This document shows positions 7,237 to 14,719 of a stretch of 37,028 nucleotides of DNA, piece by piece. This DNA is from a virus, in the IMG/VR virus record IMGVR_UViG_3300035181_000611, positions 1-37,028 of that record; one strand, given 5' to 3'. A program made the position numbers and the translations under genes. The notes under the pieces are model-generated. The model was not told the origin of the DNA and did no database searches. It saw nothing but the letters and a program-made list of their open reading frames with translations. How positions within the stretch are numbered: the first letter of the stretch is position 1; each line of letters begins with the position of its first letter.

Positions 7237-8561
7237 TGAAACTGCAATTTGACCTTGCCGGGCAGCAAATTCGAGGTCCGAATTCCGCTGACGACTTCAT
7301 ATATACGATAACGCCCTTTAGTGTGGGCGCTACTGTCGGTACGCCTACTGTATCCAACAACTACGATGCTGTGGTGTATAACATCGTCAACACCGGAGCG
7401 CGGGTAGATTTGAAAATCGACGTTTCTCAGTCGTTTGCTAATTCAAATAAGAGTTTGTCGTTTGCAAGTCTCACGCCTTCGATTGCTACTGTAGATGGCA
7501 CTGGCTATGTCACTGCCCTTACAGATGGGACTGCGACCATTTTGGCAAAGTCGGGCGGAATAGAGCGCCGTATTTCGCTAGATATGCAAATCGTGGCCAC
7601 GCTTAACACGCACACTCTTATTTCCTACCGAACCGATGCTGGCACGTCTCTAGGGGCACATGCGTCCGCGCAAATAAACGCACTCATCGCGGGGAAGGAT
7701 GCCCAAGGCAATGTTAACAGTACGAGCGGTACTCAAACCATGTGGGCTTCTAATAACCACGACGCCGCTGCTCCGGTTGTTACGCGCAACAGCGGATTTT
7801 TTGGCGCTGGGCTTAATAACATCACAGCCATCGGTGCAATGAACGCATCGAACGCATTGAACGAAGACGCAAGGGTTCACCCCCCTTTGCTGGTGACTGC
7901 ACGGCACATATTCGGCGCAAATCATTACCAAACAAACAACGGGATTATTGGAGATAAGGTTGTTTTTGTTCGTACCGATGGCAGCCTGCAAACCGAAACA
8001 CTCATTGATAAGTGGTCAGACCCCGACAGCGACGACCATTGGATTGGCTTATTGAGCAACCCAATTACCGGATGCACTCCGTTTCAGATCATGCCGACAG
8101 GTTGGCAAAATTACATTAAGAGCTTGGATACAAACTATGGCAACGCGGACGGTACCTGGGTGGGTAACATACCAGTGCTTGCTCGCGTTTTTCATCGACC
8201 AGATGGAGTGGAAGATGAACGCGTCAATATATTATCGCTCGTTGGTCTGAGTTCGCTGGCCAATGTGCAGCCGTACGATAGGCCGTTTGTCGGCGTAGGT
8301 AGACAGCCGGACTACTTAACCTCTCCGCTTTATGGGTGGTTTGCGCCAATCATCGGTGGTGATTCAGGCGGTCCTGTGGCAATGGTTGTAAATAACAATC
8401 TTGTGTTGCTCACGACATTTCACTACACAGGGGGAGGAGTATCGATTGAGCGTGACGCAGCTGAATATGAAACTCAAATGAGGCGCATGGCGGCCTTGGT
8501 TGGTGACAACACAGCGTATGCGTTTACCCGCGCTGATTTGTCTTCCTTCGCAACATATTGA
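7236..8561 (+). CDS. Ig-like (BIG2-type) protein with trypsin-fold serine protease domain
   Basis: 441 aa from ATG 7236, overlapping the fibre stop as TGATG. Residues about 55-120 read like a bacterial Ig-like type 2 domain (SIATVDGTGYVTALTDGTAT). The C-terminal half has the hallmarks of a chymotrypsin-fold protease: LVTARH with H224, SDDHWIGLL with candidate D267, and GGDSGGPV with S377. The oxyanion GDSGGP signature is exact. No signal peptide is present, which fits a virion component made in the cytoplasm and carried to the host surface. Likely substrates, by inference, are surface proteins of the host or the virion itself. Assignment of the catalytic Asp is the least certain part. Confidence 0.8.
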   Translation: MKLQFDLAGQQIRGPNSADDFIYTITPFSVGATVGTPTVSNNYDAVVYNIVNTGARVDLKIDVSQSFANSNKSLSFASLTPSIATVDGTGYVTALTDGTATILAKSGGIERRISLDMQIVATLNTHTLISYRTDAGTSLGAHASAQINALIAGKDAQGNVNSTSGTQTMWASNNHDAAAPVVTRNSGFFGAGLNNITAIGAMNASNALNEDARVHPPLLVTARHIFGANHYQTNNGIIGDKVVFVRTDGSLQTETLIDKWSDPDSDDHWIGLLSNPITGCTPFQIMPTGWQNYIKSLDTNYGNADGTWVGNIPVLARVFHRPDGVEDERVNILSLVGLSSLANVQPYDRPFVGVGRQPDYLTSPLYGWFAPIIGGDSGGPVAMVVNNNLVLLTTFHYTGGGVSIERDAAEYETQMRRMAALVGDNTAYAFTRADLSSFATY

Positions 8562-8659
8562 CCTAGAGCACCACGACAGGCCCGCAGCACCTTGCTGGAA
8601 GCTTAAGAGGGTGACCTAGATCGAAGTTCATAGGCCTAGATGTCTGGGCCCGCGATAAC

Positions 8660-8673
8660 CCCGGGTACCCGGG
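8660..8673. repeat. 14-nt perfect palindrome CCCGGGTACCCGGG
   Basis: A perfect self-complementary 14-mer lies in the 140-nt gap between the protease gene and the next structural gene. It could form a small hairpin or cruciform or be a protein-binding site; no T run follows. The rest of the gap shows only the ribosome-binding site AAAGGAG before 8702. Confidence 0.6.
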
Positions 8674-8701
8674 TATTCTAACCAAGTAAAGGAGTATTAC
8701 A

Positions 8702-9004
8702 ATGAGCAAAGCAGTTCTAGCATCAATCATCCTGGGCACATTCATAGCAGCAGAACCGGTCACCGGCATTCGCGTCACCTTGAAAGACTCTACTGGAGGC
8801 AACCCTGACTTGGTCGCTACAGAGTCACCGGGATCAGCCAATGCCCTTTTCACAGTCGAGCCTGGTACCTGGTCTGCCACCTACCAAGCCTTTGGCACAG
8901 TAGCTGACATCGGCCCCGCATTCACCACCGACCCCTTGGTGGTAGAAGCCATCGCAACAGTGGTCGTGCAGATCCCTGTAGGTGGGGCACTAGCAGCAGC
9001 ATGA
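8702..9004 (+). CDS. Small beta-sandwich structural protein (putative)
   Basis: 100 aa after AAAGGAG. A hydrophobic N-terminus (AVLASIILGTFIAAEPV) leads into a domain with strands RVTLKDSTGG, NALFTVEPGTWSATYQAF and AIATVVVQIPVG. The spacing and the PGTW-x-A-x-Y motif recall carboxypeptidase-regulatory or prealbumin-like beta sandwiches that decorate virions. The hydrophobic start lacks a positive lead and lipobox, so it is probably a core strand rather than a signal peptide. Its place among structural genes supports a virion role. Function not established. Confidence 0.62.
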   Translation: MSKAVLASIILGTFIAAEPVTGIRVTLKDSTGGNPDLVATESPGSANALFTVEPGTWSATYQAFGTVADIGPAFTTDPLVVEAIATVVVQIPVGGALAAA

Positions 9005-9194
9005 AGTACCGGCGAGCCCACCATCACCATCGCCATCATGGCGGGGCTGTGGATAACCCGGGATGCCTGTCTTTGTTTCTTCGCAAGATGCTCCGCTTGG
9101 ATAGGGGCTTCTATGTACTGCTCCCGGTAGGTGGTTCTCTGAGGTTACTGCCTCAGCTAACCCACCGATGCCGTAGTAATGGTTGAAATTGATT

Positions 9195-9212
9195 CTCCGG
9201 GGAAACCCGGAG
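9195..9212 (+). promoter_or_regulatory. Hairpin with GAAA tetraloop before a structural gene
   Basis: CTCCGGG, loop GAAA, CCCGGAG: a 7-bp perfect stem closed by a stable GNRA tetraloop, 22 nt ahead of the ATG at 9234. No T run follows. It probably protects the message end or modulates read-through. Confidence 0.6.
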
Positions 9213-9233
9213 TCTCTAACTAAGGAATTCAAT

Positions 9234-10013
9234 ATGGCTTTCGGAACTAGTAGCTTTGGTACCGCTGGGTTCGGCTCGCTCACCTCCGGGGGCATGGTAG
9301 TAGTCAGTACTGCTGAGGTAGGTGCACTGGCAGATGCCTCAAGCCAGGCCGCCTCGTTTAGTGGTTCGGTAGCAGAAGCAGGTACACTGGCAGATAGCTT
9401 CAGCAACTCCCTTATATTTCCCCTCAGTGTTGTTGAGTCGGCAGCCCTGTTAGATTCGGTCACTGGGGTAACCACCTACTTCTTGCAGGTGTCAGAGGCA
9501 GGCGCCTTGGTGGAGCTTATAGGGGCGGGTGCGGTGTTGTCAGCAACCCAAGCTGATTCAGCTGCCCTTTCTGATTGGTTAGCAGCAGGTCAGATTTACG
9601 AAGTAGTTCAAAACGAGGTAGCTGCCCTTAGCGATGCCTCAGATGGGGTATTAGTAGTTTCGGTGGTACTGGTGCTGGGTACAGCACAGCTGTCGGATGG
9701 TCCTTCTGTAGCTAGTGGTCGCCGCAAGCTGATGAACTACTACGTGCTGGGTGGGGAGGTTACTATGATCTCCTCCTTTGCAGATGTTAATGGGCTCCCA
9801 GTTAATCCCATCTCGGTATCAGCTGAGGTACTCAAACCTGACAACACGAAGGTGCAGTTCTCAGGGAGTCAGATAACAAGCTTGGGTGGTGGTTCATACC
9901 AAGTCAACTACACGCCCGACCAAACGGGCATCTACTTCTATCGCTTCACCGGCGTTGGATCAAACCAAGTAGTGGCAGAAGCTTACTTCCTGGTACAGAG
10001 GGCTTACAACTAA
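9234..10013 (+). CDS. Repetitive Ala/Ser-rich structural protein with C-terminal Ig-like domain
   Basis: 259 aa from ATG 9234, chosen for AAGGA 7 nt upstream. After a Gly/Phe-rich start (FGTSSFGTAGFGS), residues about 25-165 contain about six loose repeats of 22-26 aa with the core E-x-G/A-A-L-x-D followed by a hydrophobic strand (for example VAEAGTLADSFSNSL and EAGALVELIG). The last 90 residues form a beta domain ending TPDQTGIYFYRFTGVG, like an Ig/FN3-type fold. Such repeat proteins occur near phage head genes and may be elongated virion surface components. It sits directly upstream of portal. Confidence 0.68.
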   Translation: MAFGTSSFGTAGFGSLTSGGMVVVSTAEVGALADASSQAASFSGSVAEAGTLADSFSNSLIFPLSVVESAALLDSVTGVTTYFLQVSEAGALVELIGAGAVLSATQADSAALSDWLAAGQIYEVVQNEVAALSDASDGVLVVSVVLVLGTAQLSDGPSVASGRRKLMNYYVLGGEVTMISSFADVNGLPVNPISVSAEVLKPDNTKVQFSGSQITSLGGGSYQVNYTPDQTGIYFYRFTGVGSNQVVAEAYFLVQRAYN

Positions 10014-11489
10014 ATGGCAAAGCAGCGTAAGGTAAGCATTGTAGCCGCAGCTAACAAAGAAGCAGTAGCACAGGCAGAGGTGCTCAGGCAGGCTACCCAA
10101 GACAGCAAGGTAAGGCAGTCAACGACGGACTCCTTCATAAACCTAGCACAGCGGATGGGCATTGGGGCGGATAATGCACTGACCTCATCCTCGTATGGTT
10201 ACAACCCCATCACCCGCAACCGGGTCATGCTGGAATGGATTCACCGGGGAAGTTGGATCGGTGGGGTTGCAGTTGATGTGGTCGCTGACGACATGACCCG
10301 CGCAGGTGTGGACTTCGAAGGTGAGATTGATGCTGGGGATATGCAGTCCATGCGGGAGTCTGAAGTCAGTCTAGGTTTGTGGAACGCAATCAATGACGGT
10401 ATCAAATGGTCTCGCTTATATGGTGGGGCCATCGTGGTCATGATGATTGACGGGCAGGATATGAAAACCCCGCTTCGTCTGGATACCGTAGCGAAGGGTC
10501 AGTTCAAAGGGTTGATTACTCTTGATCGCTGGATGGTAGAGCCGTCGCTTAACGACCTAGTCACTGACATGGGCCCAAACATTGGGATGCCAAAGTTCTA
10601 CCGCTGCAATAGTGGAGCGCCTGCATTCCAAGGGAAGCTGATTCACTTCTCCCGCGTCATCCGACTGGAGGGCTTAAAGCTGCCCTACTGGCAACGGGTG
10701 ACGGAGCAGCTGTGGGGCCTATCGGTGCTGGAAAGGATCTATGATCGCATGGTAGCCTTCGACTCGGCAACTACTGGTGCAGCTCAGCTTGTATACAAAA
10801 GCTACCTCCGCACTTTGAAGGTTAAGGATATGCGTGAGATCGTATCAAGCTCTGGAGCAGCGGTGGATGGTTTGGTCAAGTATGTGGAGATGATGAGGCG
10901 CTTCCAGGGTATTGAAGGCATCAGCCTTATCGACGCTGAGGATGATATCAGCTCGGAGCAGCACGGCGCCTTCAGTGGGCTGTCGGATGCACTTACCCAG
11001 TTCGGGCAGCAGCTTGCCGGTGCACTGCAGATTCCACTGGTAAGATTGTTTGGCCAGTCGCCCTCAGGCTTCAGCACTGGGGATGCCGATATGCAGAACT
11101 ACTACGACGGCATCTACCAAAAGCAGGAAAAGGAATTGCGGGTAGGCGTGACGAACATCTACCGATGCCTAGCTGCCTCAGAAGAGGTGGAGCTGCCAGA
11201 AGGCTTCCGCGTTAAGTTCAACTCGCTGTGGGAAATAGACTCCGAGAAGAAAGCTAACATCGCCACAAGCCTTACCAACGCGGTTATTGCAGTCCATACC
11301 GCTGGGCTTATCAGTGACCAGGTTGCTCTACAGGAGCTGCGGCAGTCATCGCATGAGACGGGCATCTTCACTAACATCACTGAAGAGCTTATTGAGCAGG
11401 CCAGTGAAGACCCAGTACCGCCAGCAGATCTTGCAATGGCAGAGGAAGGTGCAGACGATGGGAATGATGGTGCAGACAGTCAACCGTAA
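10014..11489 (+). CDS. Portal protein (DUF1073 type)
   Basis: 491 aa. The N-terminal region NLAQRMGIGADNALTSSSYGY followed by LEWIHRGSWIGGVAVD and DDMTRAGVD is characteristic of the DUF1073 (Phage_portal_3) family. Twelve copies form the ring through which DNA enters and leaves the head and to which the neck attaches. A typical helical wing and stem follow (SSGAAVDGLVKYVEMM, QLAGALQIPLVRLFGQSPSGF). The C-terminus is an acidic tail, without the extra domain that some relatives carry (the Acb1 anti-CBASS nuclease). Its last 32 nt overlap the minor head gene. Confidence 0.92.
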   Translation: MAKQRKVSIVAAANKEAVAQAEVLRQATQDSKVRQSTTDSFINLAQRMGIGADNALTSSSYGYNPITRNRVMLEWIHRGSWIGGVAVDVVADDMTRAGVDFEGEIDAGDMQSMRESEVSLGLWNAINDGIKWSRLYGGAIVVMMIDGQDMKTPLRLDTVAKGQFKGLITLDRWMVEPSLNDLVTDMGPNIGMPKFYRCNSGAPAFQGKLIHFSRVIRLEGLKLPYWQRVTEQLWGLSVLERIYDRMVAFDSATTGAAQLVYKSYLRTLKVKDMREIVSSSGAAVDGLVKYVEMMRRFQGIEGISLIDAEDDISSEQHGAFSGLSDALTQFGQQLAGALQIPLVRLFGQSPSGFSTGDADMQNYYDGIYQKQEKELRVGVTNIYRCLAASEEVELPEGFRVKFNSLWEIDSEKKANIATSLTNAVIAVHTAGLISDQVALQELRQSSHETGIFTNITEELIEQASEDPVPPADLAMAEEGADDGNDGADSQP

Positions 11490-12249
11490 GACGATTGATG
11501 CTTATCGCACCAGAGCCAAAATTGCCCGGGAGCGTTTCAACAACTCCCGCAAGGCGGAGAAGTCTTACGCAAGACAGTTAAGGCAGGTGGCTAAGCAGAT
11601 CGGGAGCATCATCAATGGCATGACTGACCCCAACTTCTTGCCTAATGAATCCAAGATGCGGGCTGCCCTGCAAAAGTACAGCGAGCTGCTTAATCCATGG
11701 GCAAGGTCGGTGGCTAAGAAGATGCTAGATGAGGTAGGCCTGCGAGATGCTAAGGCCTGGGCTGAATACGGGGATGACCTAGGTAAGGCCCTACGGCAGG
11801 AGGTTTTAACAGCGCCTACTGGGGCCTGGTTGGTCTCAATGCTGGAAGAGCAGGTCACTTTAATCACAAGCCTGCCCCTCAAAGCTGCAAAGCGTGTGCA
11901 TGACCTGACTTTGAATGGTTTGGCTGAAGGCACCCGCGCTGCGGATATTGCCAAAGAGATTATGAGGACAGGCAAGGTAACCGAAGGCAGAGCAAAGCTG
12001 ATCGCACGAACTGAGGTAGCTCGCACCGCTGCTGGCCTGACAATGGCACGCGCCACTCATGTTGGAAGCCCGGGTTACTTCTGGCGCACTGCAAAGGATG
12101 CAGACGTCAGGCACAGTCACAAGCTTATGGAAGGGAAGTATGTGGAATGGGATAAGCCTCCCACCCTTGAAGATGGTACCGTTACCCATGCTGGTATGAT
12201 TTACAACTGTAGGTGTTATGCCGAGCCCTACTTACCGGAGTTGGATTGA
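11458..12249 (+). CDS. Minor head protein (Mu gpF / SPP1 gp7 family)
   Basis: 263 aa from ATG 11458, which is preceded by AGGAAGG at 8 nt. This places the start inside the portal gene, a common arrangement. The C-terminal third carries the family signature: ARTEVARTAAGLTMARA, then FWRTAKDADVRHSHKLMEG and a terminal NCRCYAEP. The N-terminal half is helical and basic. Proteins of this family ride in the prohead in a few copies and may help portal incorporation or early DNA delivery. Stop and next start overlap (TGATG). Confidence 0.9.
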   Translation: MGMMVQTVNRKTIDAYRTRAKIARERFNNSRKAEKSYARQLRQVAKQIGSIINGMTDPNFLPNESKMRAALQKYSELLNPWARSVAKKMLDEVGLRDAKAWAEYGDDLGKALRQEVLTAPTGAWLVSMLEEQVTLITSLPLKAAKRVHDLTLNGLAEGTRAADIAKEIMRTGKVTEGRAKLIARTEVARTAAGLTMARATHVGSPGYFWRTAKDADVRHSHKLMEGKYVEWDKPPTLEDGTVTHAGMIYNCRCYAEPYLPELD

Positions 12250-12647
12250 TGAAACTACTAAAATTTATATTTTGCTCAGCGATTTGGCTCCTAGCATTTT
12301 TACCGATGGTACTCCTGAGCTTTGCGGTAGTGCCTATTATGTGCCTGACTAACTGGGATGGTAAGACTACCTGGTTCGGTAACTTTAAATATGGTAGAGG
12401 GGATACCCACTACAAGGCGCCCTCGAATGGCAAGTACTGGTTACAGCTGCGGTTCCTGTGCATTCGGAACCCAGTCAGCAACTTCGGGAAATGGGTGCTA
12501 TCGGTAGTCGATGCCCCTTGGGTATGGTTGATCGATGCCAAGGTGTACAAGAACTTCTACTGGAAGTTCGGCTGGAAGGGTCCAGACCCCAACGCAGCTA
12601 TTAAGTTACGCACCTTCGTCTACCGCCCTTGGCTTCACAGGAACTAA
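12249..12647 (+). CDS. Small membrane-anchored phage protein
   Basis: 132 aa from ATG 12249 (TGATG overlap). Residues about 4-32 form a strong N-terminal membrane helix (FIFCSAIWLLAFLPMVLL). The rest is rich in Trp, Tyr and Phe, with RNPVSNFGKWVLSVVDAPW and FYWKFGWKGPDPN. I have seen this FG-W-K-x-G pattern in uncharacterised phage membrane proteins next to head genes (a DUF7338-like group), but the role is unknown. It is an odd gene to find between minor head and protease, so it may be an accessory insertion in the head operon. Confidence 0.7.
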   Translation: MKLLKFIFCSAIWLLAFLPMVLLSFAVVPIMCLTNWDGKTTWFGNFKYGRGDTHYKAPSNGKYWLQLRFLCIRNPVSNFGKWVLSVVDAPWVWLIDAKVYKNFYWKFGWKGPDPNAAIKLRTFVYRPWLHRN

Positions 12648-12650
12648 ATC

Positions 12651-13289
12651 ATGGCAAAACATATTCACATCCACCTCCCCAAGAATGCCATCCCGGCTCT
12701 GCTGCTCCCTAAGAAGACGCAGGACGCGGAAGCATACAAGGCAACCTACGAGCAGTCGAAGTTCGGTAAGAAAGGGTACCGGCCGAAGGTTCTGGGCAGC
12801 GACGGCAGAACGGTGTTCCTGAGCCAGGCTTCCTTCCTCACCGAGATGGAGGCTATTCGGGTAGCCCAGAGCTACGCCGACCAGCTGAAGCGCGGGGTAG
12901 GCGAACCAAGAACCCCGTTCCAGGGCACCGCCGATTCCGACAAGACCGGAAACGATGCCTTGGGCGAGTTGCGTCGGAAGCGCCAGCGCCTTGAAGAGGA
13001 GCTGGACAAGTCTGACGACTCAGGGGACAACCGGCAGATGGACCGCATCAAGAAGGAGCTTGCCCAGGTCAACAAGTCCATCAAGGAGGTGGAGAAGAAG
13101 GATACCAAGGATGCCGACCACAAGTCATTCACTTCGATCTACTCTACCGCACGCGATAAGGCTGCCGGGAAGGTGTATAAGGTGGTGGCGCAGGATGCCA
13201 AGAGTAAGGACCAGGTTAGATACCTGCTCCTGAAAATGCCCCATGCAAACGTTTGGTGGTCTATCGATAAACTGGAGCCCGTGATATGA
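12651..13289 (+). CDS. HIHIH-motif protein, 212 aa
   Basis: Begins MAKHIHIHLPK: a His-x-His-x-His strand at residues 4-8. Then comes a small domain (residues about 25-85) with KFGKKGYRPKVLGSDGRTVFLSQ broken by short strands. A charged coiled-coil stretch follows (GELRRKRQRLEEELDK, DRIKKELAQVNKSIKEVEKKD), and the C-terminal domain has a VYKVVAQDAKSKDQVRYLL strand pair. No known family recognised. It sits 3 nt after the previous gene and overlaps the protease gene by ATGA. It is one of four small genes here that open with the same histidine strand. Metal binding or packing against a beta sheet are possible roles; none is proven. Confidence 0.72.
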   Translation: MAKHIHIHLPKNAIPALLLPKKTQDAEAYKATYEQSKFGKKGYRPKVLGSDGRTVFLSQASFLTEMEAIRVAQSYADQLKRGVGEPRTPFQGTADSDKTGNDALGELRRKRQRLEEELDKSDDSGDNRQMDRIKKELAQVNKSIKEVEKKDTKDADHKSFTSIYSTARDKAAGKVYKVVAQDAKSKDQVRYLLLKMPHANVWWSIDKLEPVI

Positions 13290-14710
13290 AATACAGATTC
13301 CATTCAGTGGAGCAGCTAGGCAAGAAGCGCAGTCTGACGCCGGAAGGCTTCTTGGTCTGCGAGGACGTGCCCATCTCTCGCACTGGCACGATGATGTATG
13401 GGCCTGACGAACTGCCTATTGATGGCAGTAAACAAGGCTACGTGAAGATCAAGCGGGATGCAGCCGACCTGTTCAATGAAACCACTATTGCCAGCTTCAT
13501 GGGCAAGGCAGTTACGATCAACCATCCAGAGGAGGATGTAAACCCTAACAACTGGCATGACTTATCAGTGGGCGTAGTCCATAACGTGCGGCGAGGAGTA
13601 GGTATTGAGGACGACCTACTACTGGCTGATTTATTCATCACCAACAAGGATGTCATCGCCCAGCTATCAAACGACCTGATAGAAGTATCGGCTGGGTACG
13701 ATGCAGACTATGAGGAGACTGGACCAGGAGAAGGAGCCCAAACAAACATTGTAGGGAATCACGTAGCGTTGGTTGAATCGGGTCGTTGTGGACCACGCTG
13801 TTCTGTAAGAGATAGCGACGACCCATCACTTGTAGTTGTTAAAAAGGAGCTTCACATGAAGTTAAAGAAAAAGGGTTTCACCCTTGACGCTTTGCTAAGG
13901 CGAATCCGTAAGGCCACAAAGGATGAGGATCCTGAGGCACTGGAAGCAGCACTAGCAGAAGCTGAAGAGGGTGGCGTAACTGAAGACGACGCCTTGCCGG
14001 AAGCAGCCGATCCCGGTGACATCCATGTTCACATTCACAATGGTGCTGCCGAGACTCTGGGCACGACTACGGTGGAGGATGAGGTACCGCCTGCGGATGA
14101 AAAGAAAGGCACCTATGATGATGAACTCGGTGGTCGTATTGATGCACTAGAAGCTGGGCATACAGAAATCCTTGCCCAGCTGGCAGCCATCAGCGAGAAG
14201 CTTGGCGGCGGTGGGGGCAGCACTGACGATGCAGAGAACGAAGAGCTGAAGGAAGAGATGAAGAAGGAAGATGAATCTGGGGCTACGAATGATGCAGCCT
14301 TTAAATTCACGGACTCCGCATTCCTATCCAAGTCCTTCCGTGATACGATGTCGAAGGCTGAAATCCTGGTACCGGGCATTCGTGTTCCGACCTACGATGC
14401 CAAAGCACCGGCCCACATCACCTTCCGCAAGATCTGTGGCACCCGCCGCACTGCTCTTGACTTAGCCTACGCTCAGCCTGCTACGCGCAGTGTCATTGAT
14501 GATGTGTTGGATGGAAAGCATCTCGACACTCACAAGATGACCTGTGATGCAGTTCGCCAAGCTTTTGATGCCTCGGTACTGGTGCAGAAACGTTCCAACA
14601 ACCACCAGTCTCAGCACTCAGGCTCTCAACCAGCCAAACAAGCCGGGGCTACTATCACAAGTATCTCTGACCTCAACAAGGCCAATTCTCAGTTTTGGGC
14701 CGACAAATAA
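13286..14710 (+). CDS. Prohead maturation protease with C-terminal scaffold (DUF2213 type)
   Basis: 474 aa. The protease part, residues 1-180, has FMGKAVTINHP with H80, LIEVSAGYDADYE with S135 and GNHVALVESGRCGPRCSVRD with H159, matching DUF2213 prohead proteases of the herpes-assemblin type fold. Residues about 190-474 are an acidic, helical scaffold-like region (DEDPEALEAALAEAEEG, EELKEEMKKEDESG). It contains an embedded HVHIH strand at 247-251 and a conserved end (SVIDDVLDG, then DAVRQAFDASVLVQKR). It shapes the prohead and then cleaves itself and capsid parts. An internal start at 13856 probably yields scaffold alone. Confidence 0.87.
   Translation: MKYRFHSVEQLGKKRSLTPEGFLVCEDVPISRTGTMMYGPDELPIDGSKQGYVKIKRDAADLFNETTIASFMGKAVTINHPEEDVNPNNWHDLSVGVVHNVRRGVGIEDDLLLADLFITNKDVIAQLSNDLIEVSAGYDADYEETGPGEGAQTNIVGNHVALVESGRCGPRCSVRDSDDPSLVVVKKELHMKLKKKGFTLDALLRRIRKATKDEDPEALEAALAEAEEGGVTEDDALPEAADPGDIHVHIHNGAAETLGTTTVEDEVPPADEKKGTYDDELGGRIDALEAGHTEILAQLAAISEKLGGGGGSTDDAENEELKEEMKKEDESGATNDAAFKFTDSAFLSKSFRDTMSKAEILVPGIRVPTYDAKAPAHITFRKICGTRRTALDLAYAQPATRSVIDDVLDGKHLDTHKMTCDAVRQAFDASVLVQKRSNNHQSQHSGSQPAKQAGATITSISDLNKANSQFWADK
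13844..13849 (+). promoter_or_regulatory. Internal ribosome-binding site for scaffold
   Basis: AAGGAG in a run TTAAAAAGGAGCTTCAC sits 6 nt before an in-frame ATG at 13856, inside the protease/scaffold gene and exactly at the boundary between protease domain and scaffold region. This is the strongest Shine-Dalgarno in the gene. Confidence 0.75.
13856..14710 (+). CDS. Scaffold protein from internal in-frame start (putative)
   Basis: 284 aa, identical to residues 191-474 of the protease/scaffold protein, beginning MKLKKKGFTLDALLRRI. The start is supported by a well-spaced AAGGAG and by lying just after the last protease motif. The layout matches lambda C/Nu3, where a protease-scaffold fusion and a shorter scaffold come from one gene and the short form is made in excess. 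Expression from this site is an inference from sequence. Confidence 0.66.
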   Translation: MKLKKKGFTLDALLRRIRKATKDEDPEALEAALAEAEEGGVTEDDALPEAADPGDIHVHIHNGAAETLGTTTVEDEVPPADEKKGTYDDELGGRIDALEAGHTEILAQLAAISEKLGGGGGSTDDAENEELKEEMKKEDESGATNDAAFKFTDSAFLSKSFRDTMSKAEILVPGIRVPTYDAKAPAHITFRKICGTRRTALDLAYAQPATRSVIDDVLDGKHLDTHKMTCDAVRQAFDASVLVQKRSNNHQSQHSGSQPAKQAGATITSISDLNKANSQFWADK

Positions 14711-14719
14711 AGGATGAAC

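Noticed and set aside
9001-9186. 61-aa frame with a run of histidines (HHHHRHH) overlapping the previous stop as ATGA
   Set aside because: No ribosome-binding site, composition not protein-like after the histidines, and the true next start (9234) has a good site. The histidine link to the HxHxH family is probably chance from CAC/CAT-rich DNA.
10014-11489. Acb1 anti-CBASS domain in the portal protein
   Set aside because: Some DUF1073-named proteins carry or are named after Acb1, but this one ends in an acidic tail right after the portal stem and clip; no paired H-x-T/S motifs of a 2H phosphoesterase were found.
11565-12056. 163-aa minus-strand frame opposite the minor head gene
   Set aside because: Antisense shadow of a clear family member; no ribosome-binding site.
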